From Lachnospiraceae bacterium (GTDB lineage: Bacteria > Bacillota > Clostridia > Lachnospirales > Lachnospiraceae): a DNA stretch of 64,000 bases. The stretch lies in NCBI GenBank assembly GCA_017546025.1, contig JAFYYS010000023.1, positions 1 to 64,000 of the forward strand, written 5' to 3'. Position numbers and translations under genes: made by a program. The notes under the pieces are model-generated. The model did no database searches, was not told the origin of the DNA, and saw only the letters and a list, made by a program, of their open reading frames with translations. Positions 38,089 through 46,988 of this stretch are shown one piece after another (the stretch's first letter is position 1; every line of letters starts with the position of its first letter).

Positions 38089-39105
38089 ATGTGGAAGATT
38101 CGTACAATTCGTAAAGAAACAAGAAAAACCGTATGGAACAAGTTTGTGTCTGCTGTTTGTGTCGCATTTGTCTTTCTGGCATTTATGAATATCGTGAAAT
38201 TTTTCACTGCGGTTACACATGATATAACAGAACAGCCGAACGGGATTATGTTCATCTTCAAAACGGATGGCGTAAAACAGAAGAATCTGGCGTATGACTT
38301 ATACATATTGGACTGCAGGGAGAACTGCCAGCGAATCTACGTGGAAGAGGGGTTTGAGTACGAACCTTCTGAATTGGGCAGTAAGCTCACAAAGCTGAAA
38401 GAGAAACGGTTTAAGCACGAAGCCGAAATCGAATACTTTACGCGGGATGACAGAGACGAATACATCGAACAGAATTATGAACTCTCGTCATCCTACCGGA
38501 AAGGCTTCCCGAAAACGATAATCTGGAGAATGATTCCCATTAACAGAAGCATTGTCGGCGAGATCGGGAAACTGCTTCTTCGCCTTCTTTTCCTTGTTCT
38601 GGTCTTGATTGTCGGACTCGGAAAAGACTGGTTTTACCTTGGGGTTGTACGAAGAGACGAACAGAGCATGTGGTCCTCCGCTGAGGACCTGACTTATGAC
38701 GGAAGAGGAATCGGAATCTATCTTTTGGCCCACATCAAAGTGTTCCTTTGGAGTCTTCTTCTGATTGTCCCGGGTATCCTTAAGGATCTGGATTACCTCA
38801 TGGTTCCTTACATCTTACGGGATAACCCGAGATTTACGGCTAAGGAAACCTTCCAAAAGAGTACCGAGATGATGAAAGGCAACCGCGGCCGCGCGTTTTT
38901 ACTCGGCCTTTCCTATTTGTGGCTTGCGATTCCGTTCATCCCGCTTTATGTTGCTGTCTCATGGTACTTCAATGAGACGGTTACCGTTCTGTTCAGCGTA
39001 GTCTGTCTTGCCCTGTTCGTATTCCCGTATACGAATACGGTATACGCACAGTTGTATGAGGAACTTAAGAAGAAGGAAAATGAGACCGTTTCAACGGAAG
39101 TGTGA
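38089..39105 (+). CDS. DUF975-like membrane protein
   Basis: A 338-residue protein with a first membrane helix at ~20-45, a ~100-residue hydrophilic insertion unlike typical DUF975 proteins, then four or five helices. KVFLWSLLLIVPGILKDLDYLMVPYIL and NPRFTAKETFQKSTEMMKGNRGRAFLL are clear DUF975 landmarks. I use the ATG at 38089; the TTG 15 bases upstream is in frame, but it is part of the G-rich ribosome-site region. The two YD-repeat genes follow closely, so the three form a probable operon. The function is unknown. Confidence 0.75.
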   Translation: MWKIRTIRKETRKTVWNKFVSAVCVAFVFLAFMNIVKFFTAVTHDITEQPNGIMFIFKTDGVKQKNLAYDLYILDCRENCQRIYVEEGFEYEPSELGSKLTKLKEKRFKHEAEIEYFTRDDRDEYIEQNYELSSSYRKGFPKTIIWRMIPINRSIVGEIGKLLLRLLFLVLVLIVGLGKDWFYLGVVRRDEQSMWSSAEDLTYDGRGIGIYLLAHIKVFLWSLLLIVPGILKDLDYLMVPYILRDNPRFTAKETFQKSTEMMKGNRGRAFLLGLSYLWLAIPFIPLYVAVSWYFNETVTVLFSVVCLALFVFPYTNTVYAQLYEELKKKENETVSTEV

Positions 39106-39117
39106 GGGCAATACTCA

Positions 39118-40380
39118 GTGAAGAAAAAGCAGTTCAGACTGACAAGAAAACAGTTTTTCATCATCCTTTCGGCGCTGCTCGCGGTTGTGGTCATCGCGGA
39201 GACAGTGCTTTTGGCGAAAACATTTGCCGGAAAGAAATCATCGAAGAAGACACCTAAGGGGACATCGACCAAAGAGGCCACCCCTTCGCCTGTTCCGCAG
39301 GATGTCAGGAAGGTGGCCAGGGTTGATTTCCGGGAGATCCGTCCGGACGGATATACGAGCTGCAAGGTGTTTACTTATGATGAACTCGGACGGGAAACCA
39401 TGGCCGAGATATACATCAACGGTGAACTGAGAACAGTGGAAATGACCTCTTACTACAATACCGGCAGTAAAAGGGAGACGCTGAGAGTTGCTGAGTCTGA
39501 TGAGGTGAATGCAGGAGAGCTTACACTGAGCTCGGTGGTTTTCATGGACGACTTCGGAGATGTGCTTCAGGAATATGCAATGGACAGCATCGTGACCTCG
39601 GAACAGTTCGATGATGACGGACATCTGGTCGAAATTGTGTTTTCCGTCGCACGCAATAATACCTTTCGCAATGATTCTATTTCGTGGAAGTATTCGGGCG
39701 ATGTCGTCACCGAGAGAACCGTGACGAAGGGTGACGGACAGACGGCGCGCAGGGAATATGATTATGATGAATCGGGCCGGGTTTGTGCGGTCCGGGAATA
39801 TAGGACGGAGAACGGAAAAGAAGAAGGCAAACCGTACACAGCGGAAATCACCTATGACGGTAACCGGAGGACGGAGACAGTCAATCGGAACGGGGTGATT
39901 AATGAGAATGTATATCTGAACGGGGCGCTTTCGTCTTGCAAATTCACGTATCCTGAAGGGGATGTGCTGGAATATGAGTACCTGATTATTCCGGAATTCG
40001 GGAAACTTGCCCGGACCGAATTCGGAACACCGTATCATCAGCTCTGTTGCGTGAGGCAGCGGCACGAAGAAGAGGAAGTCACGATGGTGAACCCGGAATA
40101 TGACAGCGAAAACCGTGTCATTACAGCCCGTGATGAAGGTGTTACGACAGGAAACTATTACCGACGATTTCGGTATTCTTATGGGGAAAACGGGAGACTG
40201 GATACTTTTTACATAGATGTGTTGACCTATAGTGACATACTCGAATATACGACAGAGTATCATTATCACTATGATGCGTTCGGTGATGTCGACAGTATTT
40301 TGATTTACACATCCGACGGAGAGCAACCTGTGTCCGAAGTGACGATTGAATGGATTACCGTTCCCGGCACGGTGCAGTAG
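39118..40380 (+). CDS. membrane-anchored YD-repeat protein 2
   Basis: A 420-residue protein beginning at GTG, 12 bp after the DUF975-like gene. A basic N-terminus and one membrane helix (FFIILSALLAVVVIAETVLLA) are followed by a Ser/Thr/Lys linker and about 330 residues of degenerate YD units: YDELGR, YDESGR, YDSENR, and YHYDAFGDVD. The N-terminal 45 residues are closely similar in pattern to protein 3, which argues for a recent duplication. No catalytic motif is seen. Confidence 0.8.
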   Translation: MKKKQFRLTRKQFFIILSALLAVVVIAETVLLAKTFAGKKSSKKTPKGTSTKEATPSPVPQDVRKVARVDFREIRPDGYTSCKVFTYDELGRETMAEIYINGELRTVEMTSYYNTGSKRETLRVAESDEVNAGELTLSSVVFMDDFGDVLQEYAMDSIVTSEQFDDDGHLVEIVFSVARNNTFRNDSISWKYSGDVVTERTVTKGDGQTARREYDYDESGRVCAVREYRTENGKEEGKPYTAEITYDGNRRTETVNRNGVINENVYLNGALSSCKFTYPEGDVLEYEYLIIPEFGKLARTEFGTPYHQLCCVRQRHEEEEVTMVNPEYDSENRVITARDEGVTTGNYYRRFRYSYGENGRLDTFYIDVLTYSDILEYTTEYHYHYDAFGDVDSILIYTSDGEQPVSEVTIEWITVPGTVQ

Positions 40381-40438
40381 AGATACAAACGGCTGCCGCC
40401 GGCGTGCGGTGAAACAGAGAAAGGAGAGGGGAGGGTAG

Positions 40439-41683
40439 ATGAATCAGAAAAAGAAGAAACTTTTCGGACTGAAGCGAAAGCATTTCATCATCGCGCTTCT
40501 CTCGCTGTGCGGCGCCCTGGTGATTGCGGAGGTTGTGCTCTTAGCGGTCACATTTTCCAAAAAGAAGAGCCCGAAGAACGGGAAGAATGAACCAACGGTA
40601 ACCGGGGAAGCCGGGGAGCAGACAGAACATGAAAAGAAAGCGTATGTATGGAGACCGGTGAAATATCGGGAGACGCTGTACGGCAATCTGACGGAGGATC
40701 TGACAATCGAATATGACAATCAGGGGCGCATCAAACACATTACGGGGGCCTCGGGCGAGCTGAGCATGGAGTACACGCTTACCTATGAGCAGAGCGGCGT
40801 GATTATGACAGTCGTCGACGAGGACGGCGAGAAAGAAGTGTATTTTTTTCGGGACCTTTATGAACAGCTGACCGGGGAGAGTTCTTTCCGTGTCAAGACA
40901 GGAGAATATGAACTGGAGCGCGACGAGCAGGGCTATTGGAAGCGTGTCGTTTATAAGATTACCGAGAACAGGCTGGTTACCGTTTACGGACGTGATTTTG
41001 TGTATGACGATGCGGGAAGGATGGCAGGCTATACTGACTGGAAGATGGTCTCGGATTTTCAGCCCGAAGAAACCGCCCAGAACGCATGTACCTATGCGTA
41101 TGATGAACAGGGAAGAATCAGCCGGGTTGAAGTGAAGCTGTTAAATTTGATCATGTCCTATCCGAGTCCCGGCGAATATGTGTATGAATACGGTGACGGT
41201 TGGAAGACAGAGACCAGATACGTCGACGGAGAGGCGGTGACTGTGACCAGATGGGATTATTTCGAAGGCGGAACGCTTTTTGTAACTGATTACAGTCAGA
41301 ATGATCCGGAGGAGGCGACCCGGAAAATCGGCTGGATATTTAAGATGCCCGATAGTTACACAGGTATTGTGGGAGAGGAGAAAACCACTTCACCGACATT
41401 TGAGTCACTTGGAAATTTGGAGTACACCGTCTCTTATGACGAGAAAAAGGGAGTGGCACAAATGATTCTTCGGAACCGCGCAATGGGAGCAGAGCAGGTT
41501 GCGAAAAAGTACTTCTACGATGAGAAGGGGAGAATCGCGGAGATATGGAACGGAGACGAAGAGACCAGACAATTCACCTATGATGAGAACGGAAATGTGA
41601 CGAGAGTCACCGAAAAGGACGGCGAGAACACGGTCAGTGAGATAGAATTGGAATATCAGAAGATATTTCTTTCGAAATCCTGA
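40439..41683 (+). CDS. membrane-anchored YD-repeat protein 3
   Basis: A 414-residue paralogue of the gene before it. One membrane helix (IIALLSLCGALVIAEVVLLAV) is followed by a lysine-rich linker and then units YDNQGR, YDDAGR, YDEQGR, YDEKGR and YDENGN. A GGAGGGG region lies ahead of the ATG. The 58-bp gap after protein 2 has no promoter that I can see. Function unknown; extracellular by topology. Confidence 0.8.
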   Translation: MNQKKKKLFGLKRKHFIIALLSLCGALVIAEVVLLAVTFSKKKSPKNGKNEPTVTGEAGEQTEHEKKAYVWRPVKYRETLYGNLTEDLTIEYDNQGRIKHITGASGELSMEYTLTYEQSGVIMTVVDEDGEKEVYFFRDLYEQLTGESSFRVKTGEYELERDEQGYWKRVVYKITENRLVTVYGRDFVYDDAGRMAGYTDWKMVSDFQPEETAQNACTYAYDEQGRISRVEVKLLNLIMSYPSPGEYVYEYGDGWKTETRYVDGEAVTVTRWDYFEGGTLFVTDYSQNDPEEATRKIGWIFKMPDSYTGIVGEEKTTSPTFESLGNLEYTVSYDEKKGVAQMILRNRAMGAEQVAKKYFYDEKGRIAEIWNGDEETRQFTYDENGNVTRVTEKDGENTVSEIELEYQKIFLSKS

Positions 41684-41691
41684 AAAAGATG

Positions 41692-41720
41692 TTGACAAAC
41701 AAACATCAAATCGCTATAAT
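41692..41720 (+). promoter_or_regulatory. consensus promoter of rpmF
   Basis: TTGACA (41692-41697), 17 bp, TATAAT (41715-41720), a perfect consensus. Confidence 0.95.
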
Positions 41721-41783
41721 TTCACTATGCGCGTTTCGGACGAGACGGTCCGAACGAATAGACATGAGGGAGGTGTAATAGTC

Positions 41784-41969
41784 ATGGGTGCTATTTGTCC
41801 GAAGAATAAACATTCGAAAGCTAGAAGAGACAGCAGAAGAGCGAACTGGAAGATGACCGCTCCGAACCTCGTTAAGTGCAGCAAGTGCGGTGCGTTGATG
41901 ATGCCTCACAGAGTTTGCAAGGCTTGCGGAAGCTACAACAAGAAAGAGATTATCCCGCAGGAAGCTTAA
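41784..41969 (+). CDS. rpmF: 50S ribosomal protein L32
   Basis: A 61-residue ribosomal protein with the usual PKNKHSKARRDSRRANWK start and a zinc ribbon of four cysteines (C32, C35, C45, C48), so it is the zinc-containing form. The ATG at 41784 has GGGAGGTG upstream. In many Clostridia rpmF follows ackA and a DUF177 (YceD) gene and precedes plsX; here DUF177 and plsX are absent and three unrelated genes lie between ackA and rpmF. Confidence 0.96.
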   Translation: MGAICPKNKHSKARRDSRRANWKMTAPNLVKCSKCGALMMPHRVCKACGSYNKKEIIPQEA

Positions 41970-41985
41970 TCGAAACGAATTTGAA

Positions 41986-42014
41986 AACCGTCGGTTTGTA
42001 CCGGCGGTTTTTTT
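41986..42014 (+). terminator. rpmF terminator
   Basis: A 9-bp stem, 41986-41994 with 42001-42009, and T7. Confidence 0.9.
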
Positions 42015-42094
42015 ATGCCGAGACGGCGGCCGTCCTTGTATTTTCCACGTATTTTTGGTAGAGTGATGGTATAGTCTTTTGGGGAGGTATTGAG

Positions 42095-42550
42095 ATGCTT
42101 ACAGCAGGAATTAAGGCGCCGGATTTTACATTGCCGGATCAGAACGGGAAGATGCACAAGCTGTCCGAATACAAGGGGCGGAAGGTGGTTTTATATTTCT
42201 ATCCGAAGGACAATACTTCGGGCTGCACCAAGCAGGCCTGCGGCTTTGCCGAGCGGTATCCTCATTTTCTGGAGAAAGGAGCCGTTGTCCTCGGTGTGAG
42301 TAAGGATTCCGTCGCTTCCCACAAGAAATTCGAGGAGCGCTACGGCCTTCCGTTCACACTGCTTTCGGACACCGAGCTTACGGCTATCAAGGCTTATGAT
42401 GTCTGGAAAGAGAAGAACAATTACGGCAAGGTTACGATGGGCGTTGTCCGCACAACCTACCTGATTGATGAAGAGGGCATAATCATCAGGGCGTTTGATA
42501 AAGTTAAGGCCGCGGATAATCCGCAGGATATGCTCGATTCGCTTGTTTAG
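42095..42550 (+). CDS. bcp: thiol peroxidase of the BCP/PrxQ type
   Basis: A 151-residue thioredoxin-dependent peroxiredoxin that reduces H2O2 and organic hydroperoxides. The motif DNTSGCTKQACGF holds the peroxidatic Cys44 and the resolving Cys49 on the same helix, as in PrxQ. Length is normal. TATAGT at 42070-42075 may be its -10 box. The TPR gene starts 21 bp downstream. Confidence 0.95.
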   Translation: MLTAGIKAPDFTLPDQNGKMHKLSEYKGRKVVLYFYPKDNTSGCTKQACGFAERYPHFLEKGAVVLGVSKDSVASHKKFEERYGLPFTLLSDTELTAIKAYDVWKEKNNYGKVTMGVVRTTYLIDEEGIIIRAFDKVKAADNPQDMLDSLV

Positions 42551-42571
42551 GAGAACCGCACGGGAGGTTTC

Positions 42572-43378
42572 ATGAGCGCCGATGTCAGAAGAATTCTCGA
42601 TAAGCTGGACAGCCTGTTCGCCCGCAGGGAATATGCGGAAGCGGAGAGGCTTCTTCGCTATTGGGAAGCAGAGGGCGAGCGGTCCGGCGATGACAAGGTT
42701 TACTACCTCGCGGTGAACGAGCAGATGGGGCTTTACCGCAAGCTCGGCCGCAAGGACGATGCGCTGTCGGCCGTATGGAAAATGCAACGCTATCTCGACC
42801 GTACCGGCCGCCGCATGACATTAGAAGGTGCAACGGCGCTTCTGAACGCCGGGACGGTTTATAAGGCGTTTGAAATGAGTGAGGAAGGCCTCCCGTTCTT
42901 TGAAGAGGCGGCATTCGTTTATGAAGAACTGCTCCCGCCTGACGACAGACGGCTTGCGGGGCTTTACAACAATATGAGCTCCGCGCTTTCCGATGTCGGA
43001 AGGCTTGACGAGGCGCTGGAGCTTTGTGAAAAAGCACTTGCCATTCTCGGAAAGACGAGCGGAAATGAGGCTGAGGAAGCCATCACCTATCTCAATATGA
43101 CCGCCATGTACGAAAAGCGTGACGGAATGGAGAAGGCGGAGTCCGATATCGAACGTTGCCTTACGAAAGCGTGGGAGAAGCTGGGAGCGGCCGCGGCCGG
43201 TACCGAGGAGGGCTACCTGGCATTTGTCTATGACAAATGTGCACCGACCTTCGGGTACTACGGATGGTTTATGGCAAGGAACGAACTGCAGAAGCAGGCG
43301 GAGGAGATTTATGAGCGGCTCGGTGCCGTGAAGAACGAAGACCGGGAAGATGCGGAGGACAGTGATGAAGGGGCTTGA
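42572..43378 (+). CDS. TPR-repeat protein
   Basis: A 268-residue soluble protein of helical repeats; at least four TPR-like units are visible (e.g. AGLYNNMSSALSDVGRLDEALELCEKAL and the next unit EEAITYLNMTAMYEKRDGMEKAESDIE). It overlaps the DUF4037 gene by 14 bp and is translationally coupled to it. A partner or scaffold role for that enzyme-like protein is plausible. Acidic C-terminus. Confidence 0.85.
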   Translation: MSADVRRILDKLDSLFARREYAEAERLLRYWEAEGERSGDDKVYYLAVNEQMGLYRKLGRKDDALSAVWKMQRYLDRTGRRMTLEGATALLNAGTVYKAFEMSEEGLPFFEEAAFVYEELLPPDDRRLAGLYNNMSSALSDVGRLDEALELCEKALAILGKTSGNEAEEAITYLNMTAMYEKRDGMEKAESDIERCLTKAWEKLGAAAAGTEEGYLAFVYDKCAPTFGYYGWFMARNELQKQAEEIYERLGAVKNEDREDAEDSDEGA

Positions 43379-44306
43379 TCTGTCAAGGAAGTTTTTTGAG
43401 GCGTGCGGAAGACCGATGCTTACGGAGCAGTTTGCCGACATCTTGCCGCATATCGCGGTCGGGCTTGTCGGGCAGGGCTCGGAGTGTATGGGTTTTGACG
43501 ATGAGCTCTCGCAGGACCATGATTTTGAGCCGGGATTTACCATCTTTCTGCCCGGGGAAGATGTCGTGGACCGGCGTGCGGAGTTTTTGCTGGAGCGCGC
43601 TTACGGAAGGCTTCCGAAGGAGTTTGACGGATACGGAAGAAGCGGGCTCAAGCCTGCCGGCGGACCGCGCCACGGCGTGACGAGACTTTCGGAGTTTTTG
43701 ATGAAGACAATCGGAAGGCCGGACGGCAATCTGACCGTTCGGGACTGGTTCTCGATTCCGGAGCAATCCATTATTGAGGTTTGTGACGGAGAGCTGTTTC
43801 ATGACGGCGACGGCACATTTACGGCGCTTCGCGAGAGGCTTGGAAGAATGCCGGAACCGATCCGGCTTAAAAAGCTTAGCGCCTGCCTGTTGATGATGTC
43901 GCAGACGGGGCAGTATAACTATAAAAGACTGACAGAGCGCGGGGACGAGCGCGGCGCGCAGCTGTGCCTGATTGAGTTTGAGAAGCAGGCAAGACACGCG
44001 GCGTTTCTGATTAACGGCGCGTATATGCCGTACTATAAGTGGGCGTATCGGGCATTTGCCGACCTTAAGGTGCTGCCCGAGCTTTCCGGGCGGCTGTACG
44101 GTCTGATTTCCACAGGCAACGACCCGCAGAGGGCAGCGGAGAAGCTGGAGACCATCGAGGATGTGGCCGCACGCATCATCTGCGAGCTGCAAGAGCAGAA
44201 CCTCACCGATGCGGTATGCGCCGATTTGCAGAAGCACGCGTTCTCCGTGAACGACCGCATTGCTGACGGAAACATCCGCAACATGGATATCTTTGCGGCG
44301 TTATAA
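43365..44306 (+). CDS. DUF4037 nucleotidyltransferase-like protein
   Basis: A 313-residue protein. GLVGQGSECMGFDDELSQDHD has the GS...DxD arrangement of the nucleotidyltransferase fold that opens DUF4037 proteins, followed by a helical DUF4037 C-terminal part. The substrate is unknown. The ATG at 43365 has GGAGG 6 bases upstream. It is coupled to the TPR gene, an arrangement that I recall as common in Clostridia. The bidirectional terminator at 44361 follows. Confidence 0.82.
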   Translation: MKGLDLSRKFFEACGRPMLTEQFADILPHIAVGLVGQGSECMGFDDELSQDHDFEPGFTIFLPGEDVVDRRAEFLLERAYGRLPKEFDGYGRSGLKPAGGPRHGVTRLSEFLMKTIGRPDGNLTVRDWFSIPEQSIIEVCDGELFHDGDGTFTALRERLGRMPEPIRLKKLSACLLMMSQTGQYNYKRLTERGDERGAQLCLIEFEKQARHAAFLINGAYMPYYKWAYRAFADLKVLPELSGRLYGLISTGNDPQRAAEKLETIEDVAARIICELQEQNLTDAVCADLQKHAFSVNDRIADGNIRNMDIFAAL

Positions 44307-44360
44307 GGTGCTTCGGTAAACTGAGTGCAGCAGTATTGAAGTTCCAAATCCTAAGGATTG

Positions 44361-44390
44361 AAAAAAGAAGGGCTCAAGCCCTTCTTTTTT
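44361..44390. terminator. bidirectional intrinsic terminator
   Basis: A 13-bp stem, 44361-44373 with 44378-44390, loop TCAA, A6 and T6 at its ends. Confidence 0.93.
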
Positions 44391-44439
44391 GTCGCGATAT
44401 AATCTCGATTGAAATTGGTTTTGCAGGTGTATTGCTTCG

Positions 44440-45708
44440 TTACTGTTCGGTCAGAAAACGGAACCAGTTCAGAATGTAATCCCGAATGTCGGCGGCATCA
44501 AGGTCGGTCCGTTCGAAGAAGCACAACTCATCGTTATGACGGAACCGGAACACAGGCCCGATCTGTTCGGTAATCTGCGGCAGGAAACTGCCGCTTTTTT
44601 GCTGCCTTGCGGTCTCGCGCGTCGCGGGCTTGCGGTATTCCTTCGCGACAAACGAGGCCAGACTCTTGTGGATGGCCTTATCCTCAACGGGAAGGTAATA
44701 ATAGTTCTTATAGTCTTCAAAGAAGTAGTAAGGCGCCATTTCGTAAACCGGAACCTGAAGGCGGACGGTCTGCCCGGAAAGCAACAGGTCGGCAAAGAGG
44801 TTCTCGGAGGGAACATCGCCGGGATTCGATGGGGTGTTACCGGCAGCATCGGGAATGCCGCCCGGAGCACCGGAGATTGCCGTCCCGGTGGCATTTACCA
44901 TCGGTTGGATTGCCGTCCCGGTGGTATGTGCCATCGGCTGAATCCGGCATGACGCGGGGATTTCAGGGAGCGGAAGGATCTTCCGGAAGGGCTTCGGAAG
45001 GGTGCACGGAAGCGTCGCCGTGTAGGTGACCGTGCCGTCTGTTACGGACTGCCTTGCGTCGGTAAGCGGAAGGTCCGAAAAGATGCAGTACGGCAGAAGC
45101 GCCGGGATCTGCGACAGGCCGAGAATGTCGTCGCGGTTATGCAGTAAAAGCGCTGCGAGCAGTTCCTCGGCGCGTGCCCTGTCAAAGCGGCAGCGTCCGA
45201 CATATTCGGAATAAAAGGCGATGAGCGTGCCGCCGTCATACGGGTCGGTGCGGTTGTATCCGACGGCCTTTTCGAGGCTCGGCTGCTTCCGGTTGGGAAG
45301 CCCCAGAAGCTTCTGACTGCGGGACAGGTGCCGGTAAAGGTCAAGCGTCTCTTCCTTGTTCGGAACCGGCAGGGGCATTCTGTGATGCCGCACGCGTTCC
45401 TTTAAAAACGGGATGTCAAAGGTGTTGCCGTTATAGTGCACGAGCACCGTGTCATTTTTGACGGTTTCTAAGAAGCAGCGGATGATTTCCGGCTCTTCGT
45501 CCGCATTTTCCGCAAACCACTGGCGGAAGCGGAGACCGTCCGGCGTTTCGCTCAGGCAGCCGATCAGATAGATGTAGCAGGCAAGCGCATTCAGCCCGGT
45601 CGTCTCGATATCAAAAAAGAGCGGTCTGCGGGCTGCGGTTTCCCCTGAAAGAAGGCTTAACGCCTCGGGAATTCGAATGTCGGTTATGATTTCATCGACC
45701 GCTTTCAT
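44440..45708 (-). CDS. DEDD-family (RNase H-like/YprB-type) 3'-5' exonuclease
   Basis: A 422-residue protein. FFDIETTGL is the ExoI motif, VHYNGNTFDIPFLKERV the ExoII motif, and HNRDDILGL matches ExoIII, so the catalytic acidic set of the DEDD fold is present. This is the YprB/RNase_H_2 group. A linker near residues ~255-290 contains a 33-bp tandem duplication (IQPM...TGTA twice). The C-terminal ~150 residues have no motif that I recognise. The ATG at 45708 has GGAGG upstream; the 53 codons open before it run into the palindrome array. Confidence 0.85.
   Translation of the reverse strand: MKAVDEIITDIRIPEALSLLSGETAARRPLFFDIETTGLNALACYIYLIGCLSETPDGLRFRQWFAENADEEPEIIRCFLETVKNDTVLVHYNGNTFDIPFLKERVRHHRMPLPVPNKEETLDLYRHLSRSQKLLGLPNRKQPSLEKAVGYNRTDPYDGGTLIAFYSEYVGRCRFDRARAEELLAALLLHNRDDILGLSQIPALLPYCIFSDLPLTDARQSVTDGTVTYTATLPCTLPKPFRKILPLPEIPASCRIQPMAHTTGTAIQPMVNATGTAISGAPGGIPDAAGNTPSNPGDVPSENLFADLLLSGQTVRLQVPVYEMAPYYFFEDYKNYYYLPVEDKAIHKSLASFVAKEYRKPATRETARQQKSGSFLPQITEQIGPVFRFRHNDELCFFERTDLDAADIRDYILNWFRFLTEQ
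44879..44944. repeat. 33-bp tandem duplication inside the exonuclease gene
   Basis: Two adjacent copies (44879-44911, 44912-44944) each begin GCCGTCCCGGTGG and differ at a few bases. In frame they duplicate 11 residues of a linker. Confidence 0.85.
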
Positions 45709-45755
45709 GCTGCCTCCGGGAGTGTTGAGTCTTATAGTACGATAATTGGAAAAGC

Positions 45756-46152
45756 TATACCACCGAATACGAGGCGGTGGTACGAAAAGAAAAGTTAAGG
45801 GGATTACAGTACCACGGGTTTGTTGGCACTTGGTACTGCTAGTCGTTTTTCGGGAAACCAGTACCAAGGTTTTGCTGGTGCTTGGTACTGAAAACCGGTT
45901 TTTTTGAAGACTAGTACCAAGACCAAATTACCATTTGGGACTGAAAGTCAGTTTTTCGGGAAACCAGTACCAAGGTTTTGCTGGCGCTTGGTACTGAAAA
46001 CCGGTTTTGCGGAAGAATAGTACCATTCCCGCACCGTTGCATGGTACCGGAGACCGAAGAAACACACGGCCAGTACCATGCCCGCGCATTCGCTTGGTAC
46101 TAAAGACCGAAACGCCATACAATCAGTACCACGGGCCTTCTGCCGGTGGTAC
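45756..46152. repeat. array of eight palindromes at 52-53 bp period
   Basis: The 670-bp gap before ruvA holds no gene. Instead the half-site AGTACCA starts at 45808, 45860, 45913, 45966, 46019, 46072 and 46125 (52, 53, 53, 53, 53, 53 apart), each followed ~15-17 bp later by a TGGTACT-like complement. A diverged unit, TACCACCG/CGGTGGTA, lies at 45758-45782. Loops vary; linkers share AAAACCGGTTTT- or AGACCG-like elements. The period is not a multiple of three, so it is non-coding. Confidence 0.92.
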
Positions 46153-46378
46153 GAAACATGAAAAAACAAGGCCTTCAGTGCCATAAAAAACCCGGCGTAA
46201 GGCGGATTGCCGTTTCTGCCCCGAATTATACCATTTTTTTGAAAAAAAGTGAAGATTTTTAGTGTATTTCCGCGGAAAATGTGTTACAATAACGCTATAT
46301 ATAGTATTATGCCCTGCGACCGGGATACTACATCCGCATTTTCCGAAGAATGTGGATACAGATGGAAAAGGAGACGCC

Positions 46379-46972
46379 ATGATTGCATTTTTGCGCGGAG
46401 AATTATACGGGACGACGGACAATTCGGCAATCGTGGAATGCAACGGTGTCGGGTATGAAGTGACGATGTCCGGAAACGATTTGGAGAATCTGCCGGACCC
46501 GGGGGAGAACGTCATCATCCACACCTATATGAACGTGAATGAGAACACCGGTGTCAACCTGTTCGGCTTTCTGGAGCGGGAAGACCTGGCGATGTTTAAA
46601 CAACTGATTACGGTGAGCGGCGTCGGCCCGAAGGTGGCTGTCGGCATTCTCGGAACGCTTCCGTCGAAGGAGCTTGGTTACGCGATTGTGACCGACAACG
46701 CGAAGGCCATTTCGAAGGCGCCGGGCGTCGGCAACAAGCTGGCGAGCAAGATCATCCTCGAGCTGAAGGACAAGGTATTCCCGAGCGAGATTGCACCCGA
46801 GACAGTGCCCGAGAAGACGGAGGCTGCGGACAGTCAGGAGCTGGCCGGTGCAATCGACGGTCTGGTCATGCTAGGCTACAGCAGGAAGGATGCCGAGAAG
46901 GCAGCAAGAAAGGCCGCGAAGCCCGATATGACGGCGGAGCAGATTTTGAACGCCGCATTTGCATATCTGTAA
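46379..46972 (+). CDS. ruvA: Holliday junction helicase subunit RuvA
   Basis: A 197-residue junction-binding protein that targets RuvB during recombination repair. The N-terminal OB fold (MIAFLRGELYGTTDNSAIVE), two helix-hairpin-helix motifs (LITVSGVGPKVAVGIL; ISKAPGVGNKLASKII), and a C-terminal RuvB-binding domain are all visible. The ATG at 46379 has AAAGGAG upstream. TACAAT at 46285-46290 may be the -10 box. No LexA-type SOS box was found. Confidence 0.96.
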   Translation: MIAFLRGELYGTTDNSAIVECNGVGYEVTMSGNDLENLPDPGENVIIHTYMNVNENTGVNLFGFLEREDLAMFKQLITVSGVGPKVAVGILGTLPSKELGYAIVTDNAKAISKAPGVGNKLASKIILELKDKVFPSEIAPETVPEKTEAADSQELAGAIDGLVMLGYSRKDAEKAARKAAKPDMTAEQILNAAFAYL

Positions 46973-46988
46973 AGTTTAGGATTGGAAC

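Noticed and set aside
45709..45867. N-terminal extension of the exonuclease into the palindrome array
   Set aside because: The 53 extra codons lie in the repeat region, have no ribosome site, and the ATG at 45708 is preceded by GGAGG.
45756..46152. CRISPR array
   Set aside because: The conserved parts are short inverted half-sites around variable loops at a 53-bp step, not identical direct repeats with unique spacers, and no cas genes are near.
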